Shown: one piece after another, positions 1 to 8,049 of the stretch
Numbering within the stretch: position 1 is the stretch's first letter
How the letters are laid out: the number at the start of each line of letters is the position of its first letter
NCBI GenBank assembly: GCA_046565505.1
Contig: JBKHYJ010000061.1
Location: 62,001-126,000 of the forward strand
Origin: JBKHYJ01 sp046565505
GTDB taxonomy: Bacteria; Acidobacteriota; Blastocatellia; UBA7656
DNA: 64,000 nucleotides
Direction: 5' to 3'
Notes under the pieces: generated by a model
The model's input: only the letters and a program-made list of their open reading frames with translations
The model's database searches: none
What the model was told of the DNA's origin: nothing
Translations under genes and position numbers: made by a program

Positions 1-1976
1 GGGTTGGGCACTACGGCCAGGTGCACCTGCCTGCCGTCGTCGGTCTCCCGCACGCCGCTCGCGCCCTGGTGGTACTTCACGTCGCCCTGGTCGTGCGGGA
101 AGCGCGGGTGTATGGAGCCTTCAAAGCTCGTGAATATGCGCTCGCAGAATTTGCCTATGACGTTTGCGATCACGTTCAGCCTGCCGCGGTGCGCCATGCC
201 GATGGTTATGTCGTCCACGCCGCGCGCCGCCGCACACTCGATCAACTGGTCGAGCACGGCGATGACGGTTTCGTTGCCTTCGATCGAGAATCGCTTCTGG
301 CCGAGGTACTTCGTGCCGAGGAATTTCTCGAACGACTCGGCCGAAATCAGCTTCCACAAAATTCGCTTCTTAGTTTCGACGGGCGCGGGCTGGGGCTCCG
401 CCTCTACGCGCGCGCGGATCCACTCCTTCTCTTCAGGCCCCTGGATGTTCCGGTACTCGACCCCGACCTTGCCGCAGTAATAGCGGCGCAGGCGGTCCAC
501 TATCTCGCGAAGTGTGCCGGTTTCGGCCCCGCCGAGCCCGCCCGTGATGAACTGGCGGTCCAGGTCCCAGATCGTCAGCCCGTAAGTCTCGATGTCGAGT
601 TCCGTGTGATACTGGACCTCCTTCCACCCGAGCGGGTCGATGTCCGCGACCAGGTGGCCGCGCACGCGGTAGGCGTTGATGAGTTGAAGGACGCGCGCCT
701 GTTTGCTGACCTCGTCGCGGTGGCGGTCTTCGCCGAGTATCGCCGGGTTTATGTCGATCGCCCAGCGGTAAGGGCGGAACGGGATGCCCAACTCACGGAA
801 TATCTCTTCGTAAAAGTCATGACGGCCGCGCAGCAACTCGTCGATGAGCGCGAGGAAGGCGCCGGACTCCGCGCCCTGCACTATGCGGTGGTCGTAAGTC
901 GAAGTCATGACCATGACCTTACTGATGCCTATGCGCGACAGCGCTTCGGCAGACATGGCCTGGTACTCCGGCGGGTACTCGATAGAGCCGGTCGCGACTA
1001 TGACCCCCTGACCGGCCATCAGCCGGGGGTTGGAAGCCGTGGTGCCTATCGTGCCGGGGTTCGTGAGGCTGATCGTCGTGCCCTGGAAATCTGAGAGCTG
1101 GAGCTTGCCCGCCCGCGCCCGCTTTATCACGTCGTCATAGCTCGCCAGCAGCTCGGGGAAGGTCATCCTGCCCGCCCCTTTGATATTCGGGACAAGAAGC
1201 GTCCGCGCGCCGTCTTTCTTGGTCACGTCTACCGCCACGCCGAGGTTGACCTCGGCATGGCGGGCGCGGTAAGCCGCCCCTCCCGCCTCCTCGTATGAAT
1301 CATTCAACTGGGGGTAAGTTTCCAGGGCCCTGATTATCGCCCGGGCGATCAGGTGAGTGTAGGATACTTTGCGGTTCGAAGCCTTGAGGTGCTGGTTGAT
1401 GAGGCGGCGGTTTTCGTCCAACAGCTTGAGCGGTATCTGACGCTGCGAAGTGGCGGTCGGCACGCTGACGCTCGCCTGCATATTCTCGGCTATGCGGAGC
1501 GCGGGGCCGCGGATGGGCACGCGCTCGACCGCGCCGGGCTGCGAGGCAGCAGCTTGCGCGGCCGGCGGCGGCGCGGTAGCTTTGGCTGCCGGAGCTTCGG
1601 CCGCAGCAGCTTCGGGCGCAGTCGCAGGGGCGTGCGATTGCAAACCCGGCGAGGGCGAAGGCGTCGACGCCTTCGCGCCCCAGTCATATGTCGGCTGCAA
1701 AGTACGCGAAGTCTGTCGGCCGGCGGCCGCTTCGGTGCCCGCGGCCTGTGGCGAGGATTTTGCGCCATCACCTGTCGCCGAGCCGCCCTGGCCGGGCCCG
1801 CCCGCGGCCCGGCCGTCGCCTAATAGCTCGTCGAAGTATGAGCGCCATTCCGCATCGACCGACGCGGGGCTGCGCTCGAATTGTTTGAGGAGTTCGCCCA
1901 CGTAGTCCGCGTTGACGCCGAACTCGTCGGCGATAATCTGATCGAGTTCCCCCTGAGTCATTGGCCTTCTTGTCAT
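1..1976 (-). CDS. kgd: Multifunctional 2-oxoglutarate dehydrogenase E1 with acyltransferase domain, 5' part (runs off the window)
   Basis: The first 658 codons are visible and the 3' end lies beyond base 1. Order of parts: an E1 N-terminal segment (about residues 1-45, containing the ELDQIIADEFGVNADYVGEL stretch), a long Ala/Pro/Gly-rich linker (about 46-135), an E2-type acyltransferase domain ending with the TSTYDHRIVQGAESG active-site block (the His is the catalytic base of 2-oxoacid acyltransferases), then the start of the thiamine-diphosphate E1o domain (GMAHRGRLNV and GDVKYHQGA blocks). This is the mycobacterial-Kgd architecture, which converts 2-oxoglutarate to succinyl-CoA in the TCA cycle with separate lipoyl and E3 partners. 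No lipoyl domain is seen at the N-terminus. The ATG at 1976 follows a G-rich ribosome site on the minus strand. Confidence 0.93.
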   Translation of the reverse strand, partial: MTRRPMTQGELDQIIADEFGVNADYVGELLKQFERSPASVDAEWRSYFDELLGDGRAAGGPGQGGSATGDGAKSSPQAAGTEAAAGRQTSRTLQPTYDWGAKASTPSPSPGLQSHAPATAPEAAAAEAPAAKATAPPPAAQAAASQPGAVERVPIRGPALRIAENMQASVSVPTATSQRQIPLKLLDENRRLINQHLKASNRKVSYTHLIARAIIRALETYPQLNDSYEEAGGAAYRARHAEVNLGVAVDVTKKDGARTLLVPNIKGAGRMTFPELLASYDDVIKRARAGKLQLSDFQGTTISLTNPGTIGTTASNPRLMAGQGVIVATGSIEYPPEYQAMSAEALSRIGISKVMVMTSTYDHRIVQGAESGAFLALIDELLRGRHDFYEEIFRELGIPFRPYRWAIDINPAILGEDRHRDEVSKQARVLQLINAYRVRGHLVADIDPLGWKEVQYHTELDIETYGLTIWDLDRQFITGGLGGAETGTLREIVDRLRRYYCGKVGVEYRNIQGPEEKEWIRARVEAEPQPAPVETKKRILWKLISAESFEKFLGTKYLGQKRFSIEGNETVIAVLDQLIECAAARGVDDITIGMAHRGRLNVIANVIGKFCERIFTSFEGSIHPRFPHDQGDVKYHQGASGVRETDDGRQVHLAVVPN

Positions 1977-1995
1977 CTCTTTTCCCCCCGCTGCA

Positions 1996-2008
1996 ATCAT
2001 ACAGTTTA
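1996..2008 (-). promoter_or_regulatory. Candidate -10 region for kgd
   Basis: Read on the minus strand, TATGAT (2001-1996, five of six matches to TATAAT) lies about 20 nt before the kgd ATG. An alternative is TTGTTA-N17-TAAACT with its -10 at 2008-2003. Either gives a short leader. Weak, by-eye call. Confidence 0.3.
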
Positions 2009-2170
2009 ATGCGTCGGGCGGTGGTTAACAACCGGAGACAAAAAGGCGTCTCGATATTCAATATTTTGGGGTCACCCGCGCCGTGACGCGGCCCCGCCCG
2101 CCCCGATTTAAGCCCCGGACTTACAATCAAGATTCACTCCTCGCTCCCCCGCCTTAAACCCGCTACGGCA

Positions 2171-2277
2171 TGTGAGTAGCAGCTACACACCTGTGAAGCA
2201 GCTACACATAATTAATAAGCCGTTGATTCAACTATCGTTATGGGGTGGCGCAGGTGAAGTGTGAATCTGCTACACAC
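2171..2277. promoter_or_regulatory. Three copies of a TGTGA...TACACA motif, likely operator cluster
   Basis: Three related imperfect palindromes: TGTGAGTAGCAGCTACACAC (2171-2190), TGTGAAGCAGCTACACA (2192-2208) and GTGTGAATCTGCTACACAC (2259-2277). All share a TGTGA left half and a GCTACACA right half; the third has 5-bp complementary arms (GTGTG/CACAC) around 9 nt. Copies one and two are practically adjacent. They lie between divergent kgd and the small-peptide ORFs, so they could control either side. The TGTG/CACA arms recall CRP/FNR-family sites, but no regulator is encoded nearby. A repeated transcription-factor site is inferred, not shown. Confidence 0.45.
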
Positions 2278-2465
2278 AGGTAATCCCGCGCGGCCTCGGA
2301 GGCTATTTGTTAAATCGTTGAATTCGCGCCGGGCGGCGGCGGCGGCCGTGTCAACCGATCGCGGCACGGCCGTTGCTCAGTAGATAGGCGTAACAAGAAT
2401 CGCTGGGGCCCTTCAGTAACGCCGCAGCAAAAGACGAAAGATTAAAATAAAAAGAGGAGATTGCC

Positions 2466-2582
2466 ATGACTAACAAGAATTTGACAGACGGAATGTTGAT
2501 CAGCAGCGTGAGCCTTCTTAGCGAAGGAATGTTGATCAGTAGCATGAGCCTTCTTAGCGAAGGAATGTTGATCAGCAGCTAG
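2466..2582 (+). CDS. 38-residue peptide made of tandem 12-residue repeats
   Basis: A short ORF with a very good ribosome site (AGAGGAGA, 6 nt before the ATG). After an N-terminal MTNKNLTD, the rest is two and a half copies of a 12-residue unit, GMLISSVSLLSE then GMLISSMSLLSE then GMLISS, encoded by a 36-bp DNA tandem repeat (2490-2525, 2526-2561, partial 2562-2579). No family is recognised and there is no signal peptide. The N-terminus resembles that of the next small ORF (MTNKNLTDG versus MNNKQKNDG), as if the two shared a leader. A repeat-core secreted or modified peptide is one reading; a chance ORF over a DNA repeat is the alternative. The strong ribosome site and in-frame repeat favour translation. 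Confidence 0.55.
   Translation: MTNKNLTDGMLISSVSLLSEGMLISSMSLLSEGMLISS
2490..2579 (+). repeat. 36-bp tandem direct repeat, 2.5 copies
   Basis: Unit GGAATGTTGATCAGCAGCGT... repeats at 2490, 2526 and (half) 2562. The first two copies differ at only two positions, one in the fifth-to-sixth codon region and one G/A that changes Val to Met. The unit length is a multiple of three and sits inside the 38-residue ORF, so copy number can change without breaking the frame. Confidence 0.85.
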
Positions 2583-2660
2583 CAAGCGACCGCGTACTAC
2601 CAGAAGCCATGCGCGCTTGATGGCTCGGACCTTCAATCAGAACCTCTAAAGGAGATGGCC

Positions 2661-2747
2661 ATGAATAACAAACAAAAAAACGACGGCGTGATCCTGGAAG
2701 GGATAGAGGCAGCCAGAGTTGAAGAAACGATCGCTCCTAGCAAATGA
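2661..2747 (+). CDS. 28-residue peptide, companion of the repeat peptide
   Basis: This short ORF starts at an ATG preceded by a near-perfect AAAGGAG, 6 nt upstream (an in-frame ATG at 2655 is too close to that site). The product begins MNNKQKNDGVILEG, similar to the first nine residues of the peptide at 2466 (shared NK and DG at the same positions), and ends in an acidic stretch, VEETIAPSK. It is hydrophilic, with no signal peptide, and matches no family I recognise. Shared N-termini and strong ribosome sites suggest paralogous small peptides rather than noise. A frameshift tail is possible, since the +1 frame stays open to 2880. Confidence 0.5.
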   Translation: MNNKQKNDGVILEGIEAARVEETIAPSK

Positions 2748-2880
2748 CGCTTTTAGCAGCGAACCGCTGAGTATCAACCCAGAGCCGCGTCAGTCCGGCA
2801 GCGAGTTACCTGGAAGTCGAGTTGAAGAGATTGGACCCAAGAGCCGGTATCATTATAGCGAAAACTTGAGCATCTACTAA
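2719..2880 (+). CDS. Possible 53-residue ORF overlapping the 28-residue peptide in the +1 frame
   Basis: Starting at TTG (2719), the +1 frame is open to TAA at 2878 and would give a basic N-terminus, a Ser/Pro/Glu-rich middle and a C-terminus ending RYHYSENLSIY. GAGG lies about 9 nt upstream of the TTG. It could be an independent peptide, the tail of the upstream peptide after a +1 shift or a frame error, or chance. It stops 36 nt before the terminator stem, so it would still lie in the same transcript. Low confidence. Confidence 0.22.
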   Translation: MKKRSLLANDAFSSEPLSINPEPRQSGSELPGSRVEEIGPKSRYHYSENLSIY

Positions 2881-2915
2881 ACAAGTAATAAACCCAAAAG
2901 TGCTACCTCAAAAGT

Positions 2916-2988
2916 GCGGCGTCGATGAATTTAGGCCTGTCGGGCTGGTTTTGACAACTTGCCTTAATTCATCGGCGCCGCGTTTTTT
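2916..2988 (+). terminator. Strong intrinsic terminator after the small-peptide ORFs
   Basis: A 21-nt stem: left arm 2916-2936, right arm 2961-2981, with 19 Watson-Crick pairs, one G-U and one mismatch. It is followed by six T (2983-2988) and closes a 24-nt loop. It ends any transcript covering the 2466-2880 ORFs and separates it from the promoter at 3111. Confidence 0.8.
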
Positions 2989-3110
2989 GTTCGCTCAAGA
3001 GCATTTGCTAAAACACGCTTGCAGTGCTCCCGCATTCGTCACTTGGCCCGCGTCCGCCCCGCAGGGGGAAGCAATCAGGAGTCTCGAAAACGGCGACTTC
3101 CGCCATCGGC

Positions 3111-3140
3111 TTGACCTACTGAGTCTGTAACGAATATTCT
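3111..3140 (+). promoter_or_regulatory. Candidate sigma-70 promoter for the 23-residue ORF and MFS gene
   Basis: TTGACC (3111-3116), 18 nt, TATTCT (3135-3140). The -35 has five of six matches, the -10 four of six. The predicted start near 3147 is about 23 nt before the small ORF at 3170. It lies in a locally AT-rich stretch after the terminator, which suits a fresh transcript for the exporter. Confidence 0.45.
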
Positions 3141-3169
3141 TTACAAACTTCCTGGGAAGGCCGATAGTT

Positions 3170-3241
3170 ATGTCTCTAGACGATAAATTCCTCGTCGGCG
3201 GGTCACTCGTAAGCAGCCTAGCTTTGCGCCTAATCTTATGA
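3170..3241 (+). CDS. 23-residue leader-like peptide before the MFS exporter
   Basis: The ORF begins at ATG 3170 with GGGAAGG about 9-14 nt upstream and is too short for ordinary gene callers. It is rich in Leu (seven residues). Its segment GSLVSSLAL aligns position by position with the repeat unit GMLISSVSL of the peptide at 2466 (G-x-L-[IV]-S-S-x-x-L). It ends 58 nt before the MFS start, so it would share that transcript. Possible roles are a leader peptide affecting exporter expression or a third member of the small-peptide group. The similarity is by eye and short. Confidence 0.38.
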   Translation: MSLDDKFLVGGSLVSSLALRLIL

Positions 3242-3299
3242 CAGAATAATGGTGCGGCTTTTCACTTGTAGCTTTGTGTTAAGTCATCTCTAAGCCAAG

Positions 3300-4598
3300 A
3301 TGCAGCAGACAGAGCGAAGCTTGAAATTTTCCCTAACTCAGCGCGTACGACAGTTCCCGCTTTTAAAACCATTCGCCGCAAGTGACTTTCGGTTACTCTG
3401 GATCGGCCAGGGCATGTCATTGTTCGGCGATCAGTTTTACCTCGTGGCCTTGCCATGGCTCGCGCTAAATTTGACGGGCTCAAGCCTCGCGCTCAGCTCG
3501 ATCCTGATAGTAACAGCAACCACCCGCGCCCTGTTTCAGCTTTTCGGGGGGGCGCTCAGCGACCGCGTTTCGCCCCCCATGCTAATGCTCATCTCGAATG
3601 TGGTCCGCGCGCTGGTGAGCGGCACGCTGACGATGCTCGTGCTGTTTTCCGTCGCGAGGCTTTGGCACCTTTACATTCTCGCGGCCATCTTCGGACTGGT
3701 CGACGCCCTGTTTTTCCCTGCTTACATGGCCATCATTCCTATGGTGGTCGTGAACGCAGACCTACAGGCCGGCAACGCCGTGCTGCGCGGGATGAACCGT
3801 TTCATGGGGCTGATAGGCCCGGCGCTGGCCGGCGCGGTCATATCGAAGATAAGCCTAGGGGCGGCCTTCGCCATAGACGCGTCCACGTTCGTTTTCGCGG
3901 CGCTGATGCTCTGGCCGATAATACAAGGCGGGCGCGTCGGCGCGGACCCGAATAGCAAGAAGGACGAGGAGAAAGAGGCGGGCAAAAAAGAAGGGCTGCT
4001 TAAGAGCATAGTCGAAGGGCTGCGCTACGCCTGGGAGCACCGGCTTATACGGTCGCTGCTGCTTTTCATCTCGGCCTTCGAGTTCTCGTACGCGGGCATA
4101 GGCGGCGTCGGGCTCCCGGCCCTGGCCAAGACCCGCTTCAGCGAGGAGGGCGGGGCGAGCGCCTTAGGGTGGATGATGTCGTCGTTCGGCGCGGGCATGA
4201 TGATAGGGATGCTTCTGGCCGGCTCAATCAAGGTGACGAGGCGGCGCGGGAAGGTGCTCATCGCACTGATCTTCATGATCGGGACTGGCTTCATAATGCT
4301 CGGCTTCGTCTCCCACGTGGCGACGGCCGGGCTCGTGCTAGCGTTCGTGGGGATAGGCGGCGGGCTGTCAAGCATAATACTGATGGCATGGATACAGGAG
4401 TGCACTGAGCCGCGAATGATCGGCCGAGTCATGGGCCTGTTTATGCTCGGGATATCGGTGCTCGAGCCGCTCTCGTTTGTGATCGCCGGGTTGATGGCCG
4501 ACCGCAACCTCGAACTCTTATTCATCGGCGGGGGCATAATCAGCCTGATAACCGCCATCACCTCTCTATCAAGCCGCACCTTGCGCAACAGCAATTAA
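3300..4598 (+). CDS. MFS transporter, MFS_3 / EntS-like exporter type
   Basis: 432 residues, about 12 hydrophobic spans. The cytoplasmic loop between helices 2 and 3 carries the family motif-A-like GGALSDRVSPP (residues 83-93), and a charged loop (residues about 215-240, rich in Lys and Glu) separates the two six-helix halves. Similarity in feel is to the MFS_3 group, which exports drugs, siderophores and small hydrophobic compounds; the substrate cannot be read from sequence. The ATG is at 3300 with only a weak ribosome site. The tiny peptide ORFs immediately upstream make export of a peptide-like compound an attractive but untested idea. Confidence 0.82.
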   Translation: MQQTERSLKFSLTQRVRQFPLLKPFAASDFRLLWIGQGMSLFGDQFYLVALPWLALNLTGSSLALSSILIVTATTRALFQLFGGALSDRVSPPMLMLISNVVRALVSGTLTMLVLFSVARLWHLYILAAIFGLVDALFFPAYMAIIPMVVVNADLQAGNAVLRGMNRFMGLIGPALAGAVISKISLGAAFAIDASTFVFAALMLWPIIQGGRVGADPNSKKDEEKEAGKKEGLLKSIVEGLRYAWEHRLIRSLLLFISAFEFSYAGIGGVGLPALAKTRFSEEGGASALGWMMSSFGAGMMIGMLLAGSIKVTRRRGKVLIALIFMIGTGFIMLGFVSHVATAGLVLAFVGIGGGLSSIILMAWIQECTEPRMIGRVMGLFMLGISVLEPLSFVIAGLMADRNLELLFIGGGIISLITAITSLSSRTLRNSN

Positions 4599-4684
4599 TC
4601 TTCGTAAGACATGCGCACGCCCGCCGGATGCGGGGGCAGGGATTGTTGTGTAGTGTTAAGCACCACGCATGAATGGATTTAAGG

Positions 4685-4714
4685 TTGACAAAATCCCGCC
4701 TGTTGAGAGATAAA
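4685..4714 (+). promoter_or_regulatory. Sigma-70-like promoter before the orphan permease
   Basis: TTGACA (4685-4690), an exact -35, 18 nt, then GATAAA (4709-4714, four of six to TATAAT). The predicted start is about 130 nt before the permease ATG at 4854, leaving a fairly long leader. Confidence 0.5.
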
Positions 4715-4853
4715 CTGCGCTGGTTGGTTTCCCTGTACAAATTGAGCAATTGTAAGCGACTATCGTGCTTTCTATTCATCCCGGGACGGGTATAGGTTTG
4801 TTGGGGTCTGCTCACCAGGTCGTCGAAATCCCGGTTATTTTAAGGAAGTTATT

Positions 4854-7319
4854 ATGGAGAATCTTTTTCAGGACCTGCGCTATGGCTTCCGAACACTAAT
4901 TAAAAACCTCGGGTTCACGATTATAGCCGTGATCGCGCTGGGGCTCGGGACCGGGGCCAACAGCGCCATCTTCAGCGTCGTTAACGCCGTGCTGCTCCGG
5001 CCGCTGCCTTACAGCAGGCCCGATGAGTTAATGATGGTCTGGGGTAATAATCTCAAGAGCGGCAACCCGAAGCTAGGGATATCCGCCCTCGACTTCATCG
5101 ACTACCAGAACCAGAATAATGTCTTCGAGGGGTTGGCGAGCTTCACCTACGACGACTTCAACCTCAGCGGGGGCGACACGCCGGAGCACGTCCAGGGCAC
5201 GATGGTCTCGTCAAATTTTTTTGAAGTCTTGGGCGTAAACGCCGCGGTCGGCCGCGCGCTCATGGCAGAGGATGGGCGGCCCGGCGCCGAGCGCGTCGTC
5301 GTAATCAGCAATGGGTTGTGGAAGCGGCGCTTCGGGTCTGACCGGGGGCTGATAGGCCAGACCATCATGCTCAATGGGGCCAGCTTCACGGTCATCGGCG
5401 TCACCCCGCCGAACTTTCAATCCCCCGAAAAGGGCGACGAGCTGTGGGTGCCTATGTCGTTCGATGGCGGCGATAGGATACGGATCCCATCGAGCGCGTC
5501 TTTCGCCGCCCTGACGAACCGCATGGCTACGTTCTTGAAAGGCGTCGCGAGGCTCAAACCCGGCGTCACCCGCGAGCAGGCCCATGAGGACATGAATGCC
5601 ATCGCCAAACGCCTCGAACAGGAGTACCCGAACACGAACACGAATATAGGCATAACGGTCCTCCCGATGAAAGAGGAAGTCGTGGGCGACATGAGGGCGG
5701 CCCTACAGTTTTTATTTATCGCCGTGGGCTTCGTGCTCTTGATAGCGTGCGCGAACGTGGCGAACCTACTGCTTTCGCGCGCGGCCGCGCGCCAAAAAGA
5801 GATCGCCATCCGCGTGGCTTTAGGGGCGGGCCGCCGGCGCGTCATAAGACAACTGCTTACAGAAAGCCTGCTGCTGTCTGTGATCGGGGGGGCGCTCGGG
5901 CTCGTGCTCGCCTTCGGCGCGATCAAGCTTCTGGTCGCGATAAACCCGGCCAACATCCCTCGCCTGTCGGAGATCGACATTGATGGACGCGTGCTCGCCT
6001 TCACGCTTTTAATCTCGCTGCTGACGGGCGTAATCTTCGGCCTCGTGCCCGCGCTGCAGGCGACGAAGCCCGACCTCAACGAAACGCTCAAGGCCGAAGG
6101 CGCGCGGGGCTCGACAGGCGGCATTCGCAAGCAGCGCGTCCGCAGCCTGCTGGTGATCTCCGAAGTGGCGCTGACGGTGCTGCTGCTCATCGGCGCGGGG
6201 CTGATGATAAAGAGTTTTTACTCGCTACAGAAGGTGAAGCTCGGGTTCAACCCGGAAAACGTCCTGACCATGCAGGTGAACCTGCCCGCCGTCAAGTACG
6301 CCGAAGACACTCAAATCACTTCTTTCTACGATCAGGTCCTCCAACGCGTGCAGGCGCTCCCGGGCGTGCAGGCCGCCGGCGCGGCGACGAGCATACCGCT
6401 GATGGACAGGATATTCATGCGCCGGTTCACCGTGGACGGCCGCCCGCCCGCCACGCCCAACGAGCGGCTCATGGCCCACTTCAGGTCCGTCAGCTACGAC
6501 TATCACAGGGCGATGGGCATCCCGCTGCTGAAGGGCAGATACTTCAGCGAGCAGGACCGCGACAACTCCGCCCCCGTAATCATAATTAACGAGTCTATGG
6601 CGCGCCGCTACTGGCCCGACGAGGACCCGATCGGCAAGCACATGACGATCCCGGGCGACGGCCCGATTTCGCGCGAGATAGTGGGCGTGGTCGCCGACGT
6701 TAAGCACACGAAGCTCGACGCCGAGTCCGGGTCAGAGATGTACGTGCCCTACCTCCAGAAGCCTTACACTTTCATGGGCCTCGTCGTGCGCACGGGGACG
6801 GACCCCGTGCAGATGACCAACGCCGTCCGCACCCAGGTCCTCGCCGTCGACGACACCCAGGCGGTTTACGACATCAAGACCATGCAGCAGATGGTCGGCG
6901 AATCCGTCTCGCAGCCGCGGCTGAATATGCTGCTGCTCACGATTTTCGCGGGCATCGCGCTCGTGCTCGCGGCGGTAGGGATTTATGGCGTGATGAGCAC
7001 CACCGTCAGCCAGCGGAAGCAGGAGATAGGGATTCGCCTGGCGCTCGGCGCGCAGGCTTCGGACATACTCAAGATGATTGTCGGGCAGGGGATGATTCTC
7101 GCACTGGCGGGGCTGGCGATTGGCGTGGTGACGGCGCTCTTGCTGGCGCTCGCGTTGACGCGATTCATAGAGGGTTTCCTCTTCGGAGTGAGCTCGACCG
7201 ACCTGACGATCTTTATCGGCATCCCTATGCTGCTCTTCCTCGTGGCGCTTTTATCCTGCTACATCCCCGCGCGCAGGGCGACGAGGGTTGACCCGATGAT
7301 GGCCTTGCGCGCCGAGTGA
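4854..7319 (+). CDS. ABC transporter permease of the ADOP (orphan duplicated permease) family
   Basis: 821 residues. First helix at about 21-46, followed by a large periplasmic MacB_PCD domain, a three-helix FtsX domain at about 284-410, a second MacB_PCD-like domain, and a second FtsX domain (about 690-815) containing the typical QRKQEIGIRLALGA block. The first FtsX block has the same signature (ARQKEIAIRVALGA), so the protein is an internal duplication. No ATPase gene is adjacent, which fits the orphan permeases characteristic of Acidobacteria. Function is unknown; MacB relatives act in efflux or envelope signalling. AAGGAAG lies 6 nt before the ATG. Confidence 0.88.
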   Translation: MENLFQDLRYGFRTLIKNLGFTIIAVIALGLGTGANSAIFSVVNAVLLRPLPYSRPDELMMVWGNNLKSGNPKLGISALDFIDYQNQNNVFEGLASFTYDDFNLSGGDTPEHVQGTMVSSNFFEVLGVNAAVGRALMAEDGRPGAERVVVISNGLWKRRFGSDRGLIGQTIMLNGASFTVIGVTPPNFQSPEKGDELWVPMSFDGGDRIRIPSSASFAALTNRMATFLKGVARLKPGVTREQAHEDMNAIAKRLEQEYPNTNTNIGITVLPMKEEVVGDMRAALQFLFIAVGFVLLIACANVANLLLSRAAARQKEIAIRVALGAGRRRVIRQLLTESLLLSVIGGALGLVLAFGAIKLLVAINPANIPRLSEIDIDGRVLAFTLLISLLTGVIFGLVPALQATKPDLNETLKAEGARGSTGGIRKQRVRSLLVISEVALTVLLLIGAGLMIKSFYSLQKVKLGFNPENVLTMQVNLPAVKYAEDTQITSFYDQVLQRVQALPGVQAAGAATSIPLMDRIFMRRFTVDGRPPATPNERLMAHFRSVSYDYHRAMGIPLLKGRYFSEQDRDNSAPVIIINESMARRYWPDEDPIGKHMTIPGDGPISREIVGVVADVKHTKLDAESGSEMYVPYLQKPYTFMGLVVRTGTDPVQMTNAVRTQVLAVDDTQAVYDIKTMQQMVGESVSQPRLNMLLLTIFAGIALVLAAVGIYGVMSTTVSQRKQEIGIRLALGAQASDILKMIVGQGMILALAGLAIGVVTALLLALALTRFIEGFLFGVSSTDLTIFIGIPMLLFLVALLSCYIPARRATRVDPMMALRAE

Positions 7320-7458
7320 CGGGGAATGGTTTGAATTCGGGAGAAGCCTCGCCCGCGGCCTACGAGGTCTTTTACCACGGTAGTGAAACCGGGACTGACG
7401 TGGCGCGTGAATTTAGAGTTTGAACCCTTACCCCTTCACGTTCTATCCTGATTTAGTT

Positions 7459-8028
7459 ATGCCTACACGAGATGACGCCTGGAACCTGCTTTGTGAGTTC
7501 ACCAAAGGCGAGCCGCTGAGGAAGCATGCGCTGGCGGTGGAAGCCGTGATGAGGGCTTACGCCCGCCGCCTCGGCGAAGACGAAGAGAACTGGGGCATCA
7601 CCGGGATGCTGCACGATTTCGACTACGAGATGTATCCAGACCCGCCCGACCATCCCGTGAAGGGGTCAGAGATACTGGCCGCGCGCGGCTATGGCGAAGA
7701 TATCCGCCGGGCGATACTCGGGCACGCGAACTATACGGGCGTGGCGCGCGACACGCTGCTTGCCAGGGGGCTTTACGCCTGCGACGAGCTGACGGGGTTC
7801 GTCGTCGCCTGCGCGCTCGTCCGCCCGAACGGCATCTGGGACCTCGAATCGAAGTCCGTGAAGAAGAAGCTTAAGGATAAAGCGTTCGCCCGCACGGTAA
7901 ATCGTGACGAGGTGTACGAGGGCGCGCAAGAACTGGGGGTGGACCTCGGCGAGCACATCGACTTCATCATCGCCGCGCTGCGAGGCGTCGCGGGCGAAGT
8001 CGGGCTCAAGCCGCGCGGCGGGCAATGA
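7459..8028 (+). CDS. HD-domain (HDIG-type) putative phosphohydrolase
   Basis: 189 residues from ATG 7459. A TTG at 7420 would add 13 residues, but homologous proteins typically begin near the chosen start. The HD metal-binding signature is visible: KHALAVEAV (first His), GMLHDFDY (HD pair) and a later ILGHANYTG His. The substrate is unknown; such proteins are generic metal-dependent phosphohydrolases, often nucleotide-directed. It follows the permease by 139 nt and precedes a secreted peptidase by 21 nt, so it could be co-transcribed with the latter. Confidence 0.75.
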   Translation: MPTRDDAWNLLCEFTKGEPLRKHALAVEAVMRAYARRLGEDEENWGITGMLHDFDYEMYPDPPDHPVKGSEILAARGYGEDIRRAILGHANYTGVARDTLLARGLYACDELTGFVVACALVRPNGIWDLESKSVKKKLKDKAFARTVNRDEVYEGAQELGVDLGEHIDFIIAALRGVAGEVGLKPRGGQ

Positions 8029-8049
8029 GAGACAAAACACAATAAATAG

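Noticed and set aside
21..1094. Long plus-strand ORF at the left edge
   Set aside because: It is the antisense of kgd, which matches family motifs on the minus strand.
2900..3130. 76-codon ORF after the micro-peptides
   Set aside because: It starts inside the terminator region and has no ribosome site or protein-like pattern.
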